DNA from: Acidisarcina polymorpha | Lineage (GTDB): Bacteria; Acidobacteriota; Terriglobia; Terriglobales; Acidobacteriaceae | NCBI RefSeq assembly: GCF_003330725.1 | Contig: NZ_CP030842.1 | Location: forward strand, 44,813 to 108,812 | Reading direction: 5' to 3' | DNA length: 64,000 nucleotides | In this document: positions 47,301 through 56,246 of the stretch, in pieces | Position numbering within the stretch: the stretch's first letter is position 1 | Layout of the letters: every line of letters begins with the position of its first letter | Notes under the pieces: generated by a model | Databases searched by the model: none | Seen by the model: the letters and a program-made list of their open reading frames with translations, nothing else | What the model was told of the DNA's origin: nothing | Translations under genes and position numbers: made by a program

Positions 47301-47585
47301 ATGAACAAAGAGGCAATATCAGTGAAGTCGCAGATCTCTATAGTTCTGCTGATTAACAATGATGCTGCCATCGCCGACTGCATTCGCAGCACTATCTCTG
47401 CGGGTGCGTTTCCGCCTATCTGGGAGACCCTGCCGCATACTCCTCCGGCGTTGGTACATTCACGCAGACGGTTACCGGAGGCCACTTATCAGCCCCCGAC
47501 CTTCCCGATCCTGTGTTCTTCGGACCCACTTCAGGTAGGTGAGCCATCCAGTACAGACTTCGTCCCTCGACTTGCATCAAGATGA
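47301..47585 (+). CDS. Hypothetical protein, possibly a receiver-domain fragment
   Basis: 94 residues from ATG 47301. The first 30 residues (QISIVLLINNDAAIADCIRS) resemble the start of a response-regulator receiver, after which the similarity disappears and the sequence is Pro-rich. Either a truncated receiver or an unrelated short protein. Confidence 0.3.
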   Translation: MNKEAISVKSQISIVLLINNDAAIADCIRSTISAGAFPPIWETLPHTPPALVHSRRRLPEATYQPPTFPILCSSDPLQVGEPSSTDFVPRLASR

Positions 47586-47589
47586 TGGA

Positions 47590-47769
47590 ATGCTAAAGAA
47601 AAGGAAAGAACCCACGGCAAGGGCAAAGGCGACCCTTCTAAGCGTTATGAAGGAAATGGACGAGCCGCGATTAGCGGAGTCTGTCCGCAAAGAATTGATC
47701 GGAGCCGAGGAATTCCGAACTGTCGTTCCCGTCAAAACACCTGCGCTCAGTCATGCAAAACGACATTGA
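47590..47769 (+). CDS. 59-residue hypothetical protein, relative of 34080
   Basis: From ATG 47590: MLKKRKEPTARAKATLLSVM, KEMDEPRLAESVRKELIGAE and a short basic end. Shares sequence and upstream bases (CATCAAGATGATGGAATG) with the ORF at 34080. Strongly helical and charged. The stop at 47769 overlaps the start of the PiT fragment frame. Function unknown. Confidence 0.5.
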   Translation: MLKKRKEPTARAKATLLSVMKEMDEPRLAESVRKELIGAEEFRTVVPVKTPALSHAKRH

Positions 47770-48317
47770 GTAAGCGCTCCGATGGTTATGGCTCACTCGG
47801 CAATGTGCCGGCTAACATGCAGACCAACGTTCGCAGCCAAATGTATTTAACCAACGAATCGATGCGCCTGCTACCAAAATTGGGTCCTAAAATGTCCGAG
47901 AATGACATCAAGCCGTTTACCAATTACAAAGGCTTTCTTGACAAGTCGACCAAATACATTCCCTCCTGGGTGAAGGTCGCCGTTGCCCTCGCGCTGGGTC
48001 TTGGAACCATGGTTGGCTGGAAGCGCATCGTGGTCACAGTAGGCGAGAAAATCGGCAAAACTCACCTCACCTATGCCCAAGGCGCATCGGCGGAACTGGT
48101 GGCCATGGTCACAATTCTCGGTGCCGACAGCTTTGGCTTGCCGGTCTCGACCACCCACGTTCTCTCTTCCGGTGTAGCCGGCACGATGAGCGCCAACGGA
48201 AGCGGCCTTCAAGTGTCCACTCTCCGCAATATCGCCATTGCGTGGGTATTCACCCTCCCCGCCGCAGCAGTTCTCTCGGGCCTCCTGTTTTGGATCTTCA
48301 ACGCAATCTCTCGGTAG
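47770..48317 (+). pseudogene. pit: PiT-family phosphate transporter, C-terminal fragment
   Basis: An open frame (from TTG 47766) encodes the last ~180 residues of an inorganic phosphate transporter: TKYIPSWVKVAVALALGLGT, the MVGWKRIVVTVGEKIGKTHL segment and the PiT signature GLPVSTTHVLSSGVAGTM, ending in a membrane helix. The N-terminal signature half (GANDxxN) is missing and there is no proper start. Together with the PhoU fragment at 30286 it points to a broken phosphate-uptake locus. Confidence 0.88.
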
Positions 48318-48349
48318 TAGGCGACGCTTTAGCCTGATACCTTAGCCGC

Positions 48350-48628
48350 ATGGAATGTTTCCTCTCCATCACCCGCCAGGTCGATACCGATCATGAAGGT
48401 CGCAAGTCACGAAGCCCGGTCACATCGGTCAGGGCAGAAGCCGACCTCGATCAAGACGCTGCATCTGGTGCCCCTGACTTCTTTTTCGGCAAGCTCCTGG
48501 ACGTGACCCTGGGCCAAATCATCCAATTCAAGTTCGCACCCGGAGTCGAGGTCGGGTTTAGGGGAAAACGATACAAGTTCGAAGAGCTTGGTAAAAGCGG
48601 CTCCTTCAAGCTGCGCAAGGATTGGTGA
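48350..48628 (+). CDS. Hypothetical protein
   Basis: 92 residues from ATG 48350. The second half (FFFGKLLDVTLGQIIQFKFA, VEVGFRGKRYKFEELGKSG) looks like a small beta-domain. No family recognised and no strong ribosome binding site. Confidence 0.3.
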   Translation: MECFLSITRQVDTDHEGRKSRSPVTSVRAEADLDQDAASGAPDFFFGKLLDVTLGQIIQFKFAPGVEVGFRGKRYKFEELGKSGSFKLRKDW

Positions 48629-49196
48629 GTAACGTCGGTGAAGTCATTAGAGGCGACGCATCGGAGAAAAGTCTCCGCGCTTTTGTAGGAGACATAGTGG
48701 GGACACCTCACGAAACGGCTATTTATGTACGCCAGCAAACAGACGGCCTCATGCCTTTCAATGACTTACAGGTGTTCAGTCACAAGCACTTTTGCCGTCG
48801 GACCCTGAGATCCTGCTGTTTTCTATGCTGCTAAAAATGAGTGGGTTATTAAACCTGCTCGCAGCTTAACGTACGTAGCGTTCCCTTTCTTGAGGTGCCC
48901 CTACTTGAGCCGAGGTGCCCCCTGTCTCGCGCTGCTTCAACCACTTCATTGGAGATGAGGTAAAGGCCTTTGACTTGGACTTGGAGAACCCGTTCGATTT
49001 GGATGAGGAGCCGAGTCAGGAGCCTAAAACTGAGAGTGAGACCCGCCTCCGTATGAACCATAGATCACGCGCTCGGAAGATTCCTCGGACATGTCTTCGG
49101 CGATTCCACCGCTGAACTCCTTAACGAACACATCAGAAAGGAGCGAGAAGATTTTAGACACTCTGTCAGGCATCGCTGCATTCTGTTACGGGGAAA
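48629..49196. other. No gene recognised
   Basis: An ORF at 48915-49115 encodes an acidic stretch (VKAFDLDLENPFDLDEEPSQ) but has no homology I recognise. It is recorded here rather than called. Confidence 0.35.
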
Positions 49197-49433
49197 CTAC
49201 AAGGGCTCGGAACCGCGGAACCGCGGCCGACCGATCGTGACAGTCGATATTGTGTGTTTGAAGATCAACTGATCCTCGCCTTTACTCTCTAAGAGCAAGG
49301 TATATTTGTCGAAGGATCGAATCTTCCCCGTCAGCTTGGTGCCGCTGATGAGATAAATCGTGATCATGCTTTTGTCTTTGCGGACTGTGTTCAAGAACGT
49401 CTCCTGGACGTTTTGTGCCGGCCTGTTGTCCAT
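49197..49433 (-). CDS. hfq: Hfq RNA chaperone
   Basis: 78 residues from ATG 49433, with GAGG four bases upstream. The sequence is canonical: [40 protein letters not shown] (Sm1) and the FKHTIST version of the Sm2 motif. Hfq hexamers pair small RNAs with mRNAs. The usual partner gene miaA is not next to it; the neighbours are hypothetical ORFs and an integrase, so this may be a second hfq carried on accessory DNA. The C-terminal tail after Sm2 is very short. Confidence 0.93.
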   Translation of the reverse strand: MDNRPAQNVQETFLNTVRKDKSMITIYLISGTKLTGKIRSFDKYTLLLESKGEDQLIFKHTISTVTIGRPRFRGSEPL

Positions 49434-49520
49434 TTGCCTCATCCCTACCGTCTGGGCCGATGAATGCGATAGTTACTATGATTGTTCCCGGTCGACCCTT
49501 CTTCCTCGCCCCACTCGTCC

Positions 49521-49763
49521 CTATTCTGCGAAGTCGAGATACCTCGCATATGGGACTCTACTGCGACGGCGGCCCGAAGGCGGCCTGCTGGAAAGGAGAA
49601 GACAACTCCACTCGGCGCGCTTCCCGGTCACGAATCGATCGTTCGAGATGAACGGTCCCTCTTCTAATTCCAGCGCTTGGGCATATTCCTTCAGATCGGA
49701 CAGTTGGGCAAGAGAGACGTCTAACAGCTCATCAATCAGGGTGGCGACGTGAGACATAAACAC
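49521..49763 (-). CDS. Hypothetical protein
   Basis: Up to 80 residues from 49763. The first ~45 residues (MSHVATLIDELLDVSLAQLS, DLKEYAQALELEEGPF) look like a genuine amphipathic helical protein; the Arg-rich end does not. Could be the N-terminal remnant of a longer gene. Not recognised. Confidence 0.3.
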   Translation of the reverse strand: MFMSHVATLIDELLDVSLAQLSDLKEYAQALELEEGPFISNDRFVTGKRAEWSCLLLSSRPPSGRRRSRVPYARYLDFAE

Positions 49764-49858
49764 TCCAACGAAGAACCATTCTTATCATTAAACTGGGATT
49801 CATTAAACCGAGATGCTAAGCTATGACCAGCCCTGTGGTCATTTCCGAGCTATTCGTC

Positions 49859-50780
49859 TTACAAACTCCAGGTGTCATTGACGGCCACGGCAATCTCCTG
49901 CTCAGACCCGAGATAGCGTTCGGTCGTCTGAATCGACGAGTGGCCGAGCAGGAATTTAATATGCTCAAGATCGTCGCCCGACTTCCGGCAGAGTTTCGCG
50001 CAGGTCCGCCGCAGGTCATGGGCGCCGAAATTTTGGATGCCGATCTCCTTGGCGCACCGTTCGACGACCGACCAGACCGACCAATCGCCGAGTGCCACTT
50101 TGCCCGGTTTGCCGGACTTCGAAACCGGCCGGAGCAGGGGCCCATCTTGAATGTCAGCAGCGGCTGTCCAGCGGTCGATGCTCTGCTTGACCCAGAAGGG
50201 CACGGCCACCGTCCGGACGCGCCTTCCCTTCCCCACCAGGTCGACGATCACCGCCCGGCCCTCGCGCTCGACGATGTCCTCAAATTTGAGCTCGGCCAGC
50301 TCCTGACGGCGTAGTCCGCAGCCGAGCAGCAAGGCCAGAAGAGCATGGTCGCGCTTACCGATCAGCTTCTCCTGGTCAGGCACGGCGAGCAGCTCTTTCG
50401 CCTGGTCACGGCTGAGCCAGTTTCCCGTCCGGGTCCCCTGCTGGCGGACATTAGGGACATCGGTGATCGAGGCCGCTGTCTCAGAGTCGAGGATCCCGTT
50501 GCGCCGGGCCTCAGCGGCCAGCTGCCGGATCGCCGAGAGCTGAACATTAATCGTCGAAGCCGAGAGACCCTGCTCGAGGAGCTGGGCCCGGTAGGCGACC
50601 AGGCTCGAGCGCGAGAGCGGTTCTTCGATCGATTCCAAGAACTTTCCCAGCTCGTCGAAGGCCCGCGAGTAATTGCGCTTCGAATACGGGAGAGGCAACG
50701 CCGGCCAGCACGATCGCCCGGAGCCAGTCGAAAGTTACCGGCGCGGGCGGCGCGATCGAGACCAGGGCGGAGCCGGTCAT
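49859..50780 (-). pseudogene. Tyrosine recombinase (integrase) with a one-base frameshift near its N-terminus
   Basis: The main frame (49859-50698) is a full XerC/D-like recombinase: SAM-like N-domain (LVAYRAQLLEQGLSASTINV), then the catalytic residues Arg in GCGLRRQELAEL, Lys in GKGRRVRTVAV, His/Arg in HDLRRTCAKL, His in LGHSSIQTTE and Tyr in RYLG. The expected first 30 residues (APPAPVTFDWLRAIVLAGVA) are in another frame starting at ATG 50780, joined near 50690 by an extra base in a C run. ATG 50780 overlaps the stop of the upstream HNH gene. A frame from TTG 50698 could give a slightly shorter product. Confidence 0.88.
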
Positions 50781-51293
50781 AGGAAGAGCGGCAGCTGCTC
50801 GCTCGCCGCCGGGTGGAGCTCCCGCCAGAGCCGCCGGAGAAGCTCGGGCACATCGCGAAAGAGCACTTGGGTGCGTTCGATCAAGGCATGGCAGGCCGGG
50901 CAAAGCGTGACCAAAAGTTTCAAGCGAGGAGACCCCCGGCTGGCGATGATGGACGGCGAGGACGGTCGAGATCGAGGTCGCCTGGCACCCCTGGCAGGTA
51001 TGACGGTCGCGGGCGAGCACCCGATCGCGTAATCCGGCAAAGTGTCTTTCATCGGCCCGCACCCGGCTGTAACAGCGCTGGCAGAGACCGCGGGACCATA
51101 TCGAGCTCGACCCACAGCGGCAGAAGAGCACCCGCTGCCGGGAACGTCCGACTTCCCTTCCCAGCTCCAGGCGGGCCGGCCGGGAGACGAAGGGGAGCTG
51201 GTTTGAGGTCAGGATCCTGCCAGCCGGCTGCGGGAACCCCGGCGGTAGAACCGAAAGCGAGCTGGCGGAAGGCAAAGGCTGGAAATCTGCCAT
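50777..51293 (-). pseudogene. HNH endonuclease with a one-base frameshift
   Basis: From 51293. An N-terminal zinc-type motif (FCRCGSSSIWSRGLCQRCYS) and FAGLRDRVLARDRHTCQGC are followed by VLAVHHR in one frame. The rest of the nuclease (PRLKLLVTLCPACHALIERT) is in the next frame, ending QLPLFL at 50777. The break is at a run of five G (about 50935). Its stop overlaps the integrase start as ATGA. A fragment of a related gene sits in the same way behind the resolvase at 4839. Confidence 0.82.
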
Positions 51294-51387
51294 GAAGCAG
51301 TATAAGCCAGATCGCCCATGACAATTGACATTGTTATTGGTTAATACGGACTTGCTTCGGCTTTGCGGAAGGTGTCGAAATTTCGAA

Positions 51388-51434
51388 TATGGTGCGTGGC
51401 CGCGCCGTATTCGGTAGACAAGCCCTTAATGGGG
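51388..51434. repeat. Direct repeat, copy 1
   Basis: About 46 bases containing CGCGCCGTATTCGGTAGACA followed by AGCC-TAATGGG, repeated with a few changes at 51993-52038. The left end of the inverted-repeat unit at 51431 begins at its 3' edge. Confidence 0.65.
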
Positions 51435-51760
51435 TCCCTTCAGAAAACGGACCAGATCGTACGGTAAGGTTGCTGAGACGGAGACAGCGGGCCGTAACGC
51501 TTGCTTCTCGAAACCAATGAACATCTCCGCAGCTCCCGATATTCAATCAAGAACTGGTTTTGAGAACGATATTGCCTGCTAGCCGGTTCGCTTTGATCAG
51601 GCGACGGATGCCGCTCAAAAACCTGCGTTTGCGAGAACGCCGTCCTCACGGATGACTGTGGACTTAGTGCGAGCTGGTGCTATTGGCTTCACAAGCGACA
51701 AATCATGAGGCGCTCACAACGGCTTACCGTACGATGTGGTCCGTTTTCTGAGGCGACCCC
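51431..51760. repeat. 330 bp inverted-repeat unit (MITE-like)
   Basis: Arms of about 38 bases at 51431-51468 and 51723-51760 are near-perfect inverted copies (CAGAAAACGGACCA and ATCGTACGGTAAG). The ~250 bases between hold no coding frame I can support. The layout is that of a non-autonomous transposable unit, but no target duplication is visible and no element with the same ends was seen in the window. Confidence 0.65.
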
Positions 51761-51992
51761 GGATAGCGGATGATTCGCCAACAATCTCGGACGGCTCCGC
51801 ACACTGGGCGCGATCGACTATCCAAAGCCTGGTTTTGTCCGCGCTGAAGAGGTTCTGTTTCCGAAGGCTCGCAAATGAGCTGTGGAGGATTTCGGGAATC
51901 AGCAATGTTTCGGATGATCCCCTTTCGTCGCACACTTCAAAGTCGTTGCCAAGCCCTCACTTGTAGTTCCAAGAGGTAAAGAACATTCAATC

Positions 51993-52038
51993 ATGGCGCG
52001 TGACCGCGCCGTATTCGGTAGACAAGCCTCTAATGGGC
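51993..52038. repeat. Direct repeat, copy 2
   Basis: Second copy of the repeat at 51388-51434, about 600 bases away, just before the IS481 region. Confidence 0.65.
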
Positions 52039-52175
52039 CAGCCCCTCGCGCTCTGCAAGGCCATTCGCCCTAGTAGGTACCGGGGACATGGTTTACACGC
52101 AAGACCGGAGACAGGGTTTACAGATATGGGAGGAGTGGCTCTTCAACGAAGGACGTAACGCAGGAAGATGCGTTT

Positions 52176-53336
52176 ATGCCTTGGAGAGAGAGTCGTATTG
52201 TGGATCAACGCTTGCAGTTCTTATCGAGTTATCAGAAGGCAGAGATGTCTGTGACGGACTTGTGCCATGAGTACGGCATCTCACGCCCAACCGCCTATAA
52301 GTGGATCAAGCGATATAACGAAGTTGGCCCGGAAGGCTTGCTGGATATTTCGCGCAGACCCCACGGTTGTTCTCATGCAACCTCTATGGAGATCGAAAAC
52401 GAGATACTTGCTCTTCGGAAGCGTTTTCCTTCCTGGGGAGCGCGGAAGTTGAAGGCGCGTTTGGAGAAGATGAACCCGAACGTTGTATGGCCAGCAGCTA
52501 GCACCATTGGCCAGATTCTTCGCCGGGCCGGACTCACGAACCCTGTTCGCAAGAGACGCAGAACCACTCCATACTCAGAACCCTTCGCTGAGGTCACCGC
52601 ACCGAACCAGCTATGGTGCATGGACTTCAAGGGCTGGTTCCGCACAGGAGATGGGCACCGATGCGATCCGTTCACCATTACAGATGCCTACAGTCGCTAT
52701 CTGATCCGCTGTCAGGCCATAACCCGGATGGATACGGCGCATGTACTCGCGATCTGCGAGGCAGCGATGCGCGAGTATGGTGTTCCTGACAGGATTCGTA
52801 CGGACAACGGATGCCCATTCTCTGGACATGCCTTGCTGGGACTGTCCCAGTTGTCACTTAACTGGGTGCGCCTCGGGATCGTGCATGAACGCATTCAGCC
52901 GGGTAAACCGCAGCAGAACGGTCGACACGAACGGATGCATCGCACACTCAAGCAGGACACAACGAACCCGTCCGCGAAGACGCTCCAGGCACAGCAAAAA
53001 CGGTTCGATGAGTTTCGCCGGGTCTATAACCATGAGCGTCCGCACGAAGCCTTGGGGAACGAAACACCCGGCAACATCTATGTGCCCAGCTCGCGGCTTC
53101 TGCCACGGTACACGAAGGCATATCAGTATCCTGCTCACTTCCAGACGCGGCGTGTCAACGACTCAGGAGATATTAGCTGGCATAAGGGCCGGGTATTCAT
53201 CAGCCAAGTCTTTCGCGGCCAGGATATAGCACTCGAAAAAGTCCAGGACGCCTTCTATCGAGTCTACTTCTGCTCTTTGGAAGTTGGTGCGTTCGATGTC
53301 AACGAAATGCGGTTTCTACCGGCGCTTCGTCCCTAA
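52176..53336 (+). CDS. IS481-family transposase
   Basis: 386 residues from ATG 52176. N-terminal helix-turn-helix (DLCHEYGISRPTAYKWIKRY). The integrase core shows the DDE triad as LWCMDFKGWF, RIRTDNGCPF and QQNGRHERMHRTLK, followed by FRRVYNHERPHEALGNETPG. Complete by length. Upstream at 52070-52120, ACATGGTTTACA and ACAGGGTTTACA motifs after GG-GA look like IS481 end repeats. A right end was not identified; the structured repeat begins three bases after the stop, so the original right end may be lost. Confidence 0.93.
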   Translation: MPWRESRIVDQRLQFLSSYQKAEMSVTDLCHEYGISRPTAYKWIKRYNEVGPEGLLDISRRPHGCSHATSMEIENEILALRKRFPSWGARKLKARLEKMNPNVVWPAASTIGQILRRAGLTNPVRKRRRTTPYSEPFAEVTAPNQLWCMDFKGWFRTGDGHRCDPFTITDAYSRYLIRCQAITRMDTAHVLAICEAAMREYGVPDRIRTDNGCPFSGHALLGLSQLSLNWVRLGIVHERIQPGKPQQNGRHERMHRTLKQDTTNPSAKTLQAQQKRFDEFRRVYNHERPHEALGNETPGNIYVPSSRLLPRYTKAYQYPAHFQTRRVNDSGDISWHKGRVFISQVFRGQDIALEKVQDAFYRVYFCSLEVGAFDVNEMRFLPALRP

Positions 53337-53339
53337 AAC

Positions 53340-53449
53340 AAGCGTTGGAAATGACGAGGAGTGGAAAGCATGGAAAACCATAAAGCCGGTTTTCCACCCG
53401 TCCCACTCCTCTTGGAAATCCCTTCGGGATTCCCACATTCCCAACGCTT
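53340..53449 (+). repeat. Structured repeat, copy C
   Basis: About 110 bases that can fold almost completely. The outer stem AGCGTTGGAAATG (53341-53353) pairs with CATTCCCAACGCT (53436-53448) with one A.C mismatch. Hairpin 1 is GAGGAGTGG with CCACTCCTC (53356-53364, 53403-53411) enclosing TGGAAAACC with GGTTTTCCA. Hairpin 2 is GGAAATCCC-TTC-GGGATTCCC (53414-53434) with an A.C mismatch at the third pair. Same order and same mismatch positions as copy A. It starts three bases after the IS481 stop codon. Confidence 0.8.
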
Positions 53450-53896
53450 CGACGGCGGGAGATATTCTTATTACAGACCGGGCTCGGCCAGCCTTTACCC
53501 AGAACCAGAGCCAATTTCCCCGCAAGGGCCTTGTAAACTCTCTTCCCGGTACGAAACGTAAACCATCTCCCGGTGCTCTCACCCGGGTTTTGGCTCCCCC
53601 ACGCCTGCCAAAAACGCAGCCGCGGTCCCCCCAAAAAGCTGCGCTCGAAGACCTTTCCGTTTGCTACCCCCGCCTTCGCCAGTGGGCGTTCGGCATGTCT
53701 GTACATGCCGTGTTCCACGACACGCAGAAAGCAACCGCAACCGACCGGACAAAAATCCGTGGGCCATGCAATACGGGTTCCGGGATTGACAACTCGCTGA
53801 GGATCAAAAACCTCAGTGCTGAACGCGCCCTGTAAATAGCAGTCTCGACTGTCAACAAAAATGTAAAGCGAAACCAAGTCAGGAGAACGAACAACC
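53450..53896 (+). promoter_or_regulatory. Leader region of ssb with several hairpins
   Basis: No coding frame is convincing. A perfect hairpin CGGCATGT-CTGT-ACATGCCG lies at 53691-53710. CTGAGG-N8-CCTCAG is at 53797-53816, and TTGACA just before it (53785) is a possible -35 box for ssb. AGGAGAACGAACAACC before the ATG supplies the ribosome binding site. Confidence 0.45.
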
Positions 53897-54283
53897 ATGA
53901 TTAGCGATCTTAACCGTGTAGTTCTGATGGGTTATCTCGGCGCTGATGCCACCAAAGACAAGAACCCCGACGCTCCCATCACCTTCAGCATTGCCACCAC
54001 CGCCCGCTGGATCGACAAGGCGGGCCAACGCCAAAGCCGCACGGATTGGCACAACATCGTCGTCTTCAACAAACTCTCAAGGTTTGCGGCCAAGCTCAAG
54101 AAGGGCGATCGCGTGTACCTCGAAGGCGAGCTGCGAACCAGCAAATGGGAGAAAACCCTTTGCGGCGAAACCCTCAAGCTCGTTCGCTACGAGGTCTATG
54201 CTTCGCAGATCGACCGCGTAGCCAAAGCCGAAGACCCGGAAGACGACGCGATCTCACAGGAGGTCACAGCAACCTACGCGTAA
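53897..54283 (+). CDS. ssb: Single-stranded DNA-binding protein
   Basis: 128 residues from ATG 53897 (AGGAG upstream). An OB fold typical of bacterial SSB: LNRVVLMGYLGADATKDKNP, ITFSIATTARWIDKAGQRQS, RTDWHNIVVFNKLSRFAAKL and GDRVYLEGELRTSKWE. The C-terminus (DDAISQEVTATYA) is short and lacks the acidic DDDIPF-type tip that recruits replication proteins in chromosomal SSB. This suggests a specialised SSB carried by a mobile element. Confidence 0.93.
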   Translation: MISDLNRVVLMGYLGADATKDKNPDAPITFSIATTARWIDKAGQRQSRTDWHNIVVFNKLSRFAAKLKKGDRVYLEGELRTSKWEKTLCGETLKLVRYEVYASQIDRVAKAEDPEDDAISQEVTATYA

Positions 54284-54300
54284 TCATCAGTTGGCCAAAG

Positions 54301-54324
54301 GGGGCGGTGCTCGAACACTGCCCC
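54301..54324 (+). terminator. Hairpin after ssb
   Basis: GGGGCGGTG-CTCGAA-CACTGCCCC forms a nine-pair stem with one G.T pair, 17 bases after the ssb stop. There is no T-run after it, so it is a weak or Rho-assisted terminator candidate. Confidence 0.45.
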
Positions 54325-54524
54325 AACCACCCCCAATGTACATGGGGCTTTCAATTCCTCCCGGGACCATGTATTTAACAATGTTTACTCCGCTGTCCTC
54401 CGAGATTCAACAATTGGTTTTGCTCGAAATGAATCGACTTGGCGATGGATAGATCGTAGAGGCTTAGGAGTTCAAATGAGAAGCCACAAACTCCGTAGTT
54501 GAGATAGGACAACACCCAAATCTT

Positions 54525-56078
54525 CTAAAGAGTTCTCAGAAAAGCGATCAAGTCTTTCTTCTCCGCGGGAGAAAGGCCCAACCCGAAAGGATGTCCACGG
54601 ACGGCGTAGGTCTTGGCTCCATACGGTTTGAAGCCCGTCGGCACATAATCCTCATTCATACGAGCCGGGTCGAACCAGTCTTCAAGCGTTGCGCACCAGC
54701 CACTATGGCCAAACATGCTCCGATACCAGACTCCTCGAAGAGACGGAACCTTGTAATATCCTGTGCCTCTTCTGGTCTGTGTCGCGAGGCCCGGGTCGGT
54801 GTCGACTGACATCGGCAGGATGTCATATTTAGCCAGATGGTCCCTGGGGATAGTGAAGCCTCGCGCCGGAGTGAGCTTGTTATTCGTGTAGGCACGGCCA
54901 GAGTGACAACCCGAACATCCTTCGCTGCTGAAGATTTTGCTCCCTCTGACCGCCGAGGCGTCCATCTTGTTCGGATTCGGCGGGGGCTTGATCGAGTACA
55001 CATAAAGCGCCATGGCGTAGAGCTGCTCATCGCTGTAGCGGCCTCCGATAACTACGGGATCAGCAGGATCAGGCAGCGCTTTGAACGCCGGAATCCCAGC
55101 AGGGATGAATCCGTCGAAACTCGCCAAACTATCGCCACCCTGATTGAGAGCCGCGTAGCGCATAAGGTCTACTATCGAGCGCTGCGGCTGCAGACCGGTT
55201 CTATCAAGATATCGGCGGTCCTTCACGCCGATCAGATCAGGCACCTGGACAGGGTCGAATGAACTGGAACGATGCCGGGGGATTACGCCAGGAGGAAACG
55301 TCTTCAGCACCTCCAGGTTCTCTTGAGGCGATAGAGCGTTCTGTCTAGCGCCTGGGTCCGGGCTCAGCCAGGGAGCTCCATACAAAGCTTCGACGAAGAG
55401 GGCCGCGACGGGCGGCGGCGCCGGCAGTCGTGGCGAATACGCCGAAGCACGCGAGAAGGAGAAATTTCCCTGCGCGCCTTTGATTGTCATTCCCCCGGCC
55501 GTCACCCGCGTATGGCACATCCCGCAGGAAAAGGATCCCAGTTCGACTTTTCCTTTTTCTTTAATCACGTAACGCACAAAGGGAACGACTCCGTCCTTCG
55601 TCACTGGAACATCACCCTTCTCGTTCCAATCTTTACTGTGAACGTCTGCAAGCGCGATCACTCCATCATCGCCAGATTCCGTAAAGATCGACGCATCGAA
55701 AACCAGCTCGCCGGCTTTCAACCACTCCTCTTCAGTCTTCAGCGGCGGCTTCACGCCCGCGTCGTCCCACAAGACAAACGGTTCCTGCTTCCTTAGCCAA
55801 TCCATGTAGCCGGCGGGCTCCCTGCCAGGAGCGTACACCGGGTATTCTTTGTAAATCTTCCTGACGGGAATTTTGTAGTAATACTCGGCCGAAGCCTGCC
55901 TAGGTGAACCAATCGGGTTGGCGAGGGGAATTTCCAACGTCGCCATGGCCGCGTCATCCCACGTCCTGGGAACGACCGGGCTGAAGGGGGCGGGTGCCTG
56001 GGCAGAGAGGCTCACCCCACCCAGCAAAATAACCCCTAACAACGCTGGTGCCTCGAAGCGCCGCCTACCTCGCATCAT
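54525..56078 (-). CDS. Diheme c-type cytochrome, secreted
   Basis: 517 residues from ATG 56078, chosen because GGAGG lies six bases upstream; the frame extends six codons further to a TTG. A signal peptide covers about 1-27 (APALLGVILLGGVSLSAQA). Two heme-binding CxxCH motifs are present: CGMCH at about 190 and CSGCH at about 400. The second lies in a cytochrome c domain (ASAVRGSKIFSSEGCSGCH) with GYYKVPSLRGVWYRSMFGH later. The layout recalls diheme cytochrome c peroxidase-like or electron-transfer proteins, but the first domain is unusual, so only periplasmic electron transfer is proposed. The AraC regulator gene is divergent from it. Confidence 0.85.
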   Translation of the reverse strand: MMRGRRRFEAPALLGVILLGGVSLSAQAPAPFSPVVPRTWDDAAMATLEIPLANPIGSPRQASAEYYYKIPVRKIYKEYPVYAPGREPAGYMDWLRKQEPFVLWDDAGVKPPLKTEEEWLKAGELVFDASIFTESGDDGVIALADVHSKDWNEKGDVPVTKDGVVPFVRYVIKEKGKVELGSFSCGMCHTRVTAGGMTIKGAQGNFSFSRASAYSPRLPAPPPVAALFVEALYGAPWLSPDPGARQNALSPQENLEVLKTFPPGVIPRHRSSSFDPVQVPDLIGVKDRRYLDRTGLQPQRSIVDLMRYAALNQGGDSLASFDGFIPAGIPAFKALPDPADPVVIGGRYSDEQLYAMALYVYSIKPPPNPNKMDASAVRGSKIFSSEGCSGCHSGRAYTNNKLTPARGFTIPRDHLAKYDILPMSVDTDPGLATQTRRGTGYYKVPSLRGVWYRSMFGHSGWCATLEDWFDPARMNEDYVPTGFKPYGAKTYAVRGHPFGLGLSPAEKKDLIAFLRTL

Positions 56079-56246
56079 GCCTAGCCTCCGCAGCAATGCC
56101 TGACCGTCTTAAATCGCAACATTACGGATCAGCTCGAGCGTCAGCCTAGTAAAAAAGCGACACGCGATCAAAAGGTAGAGAAAAGCCTACAATTTCTTGC
56201 ATCAGGCTCCACAAGCCGGGGCTGAAATTTCGAAAAGTGAGGCCTT

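Noticed and set aside
53340..53449. Integron attC site
   Set aside because: The inverted repeat has GTT at the 5' side and AAC at the 3' side, the reverse of attC core sites, and no integron integrase is nearby.
53299..53898. A 199-codon minus-strand ORF covering structured repeat C
   Set aside because: It is the antisense translation of palindromic DNA and the IS481 3' end; no domain or ribosome binding site.
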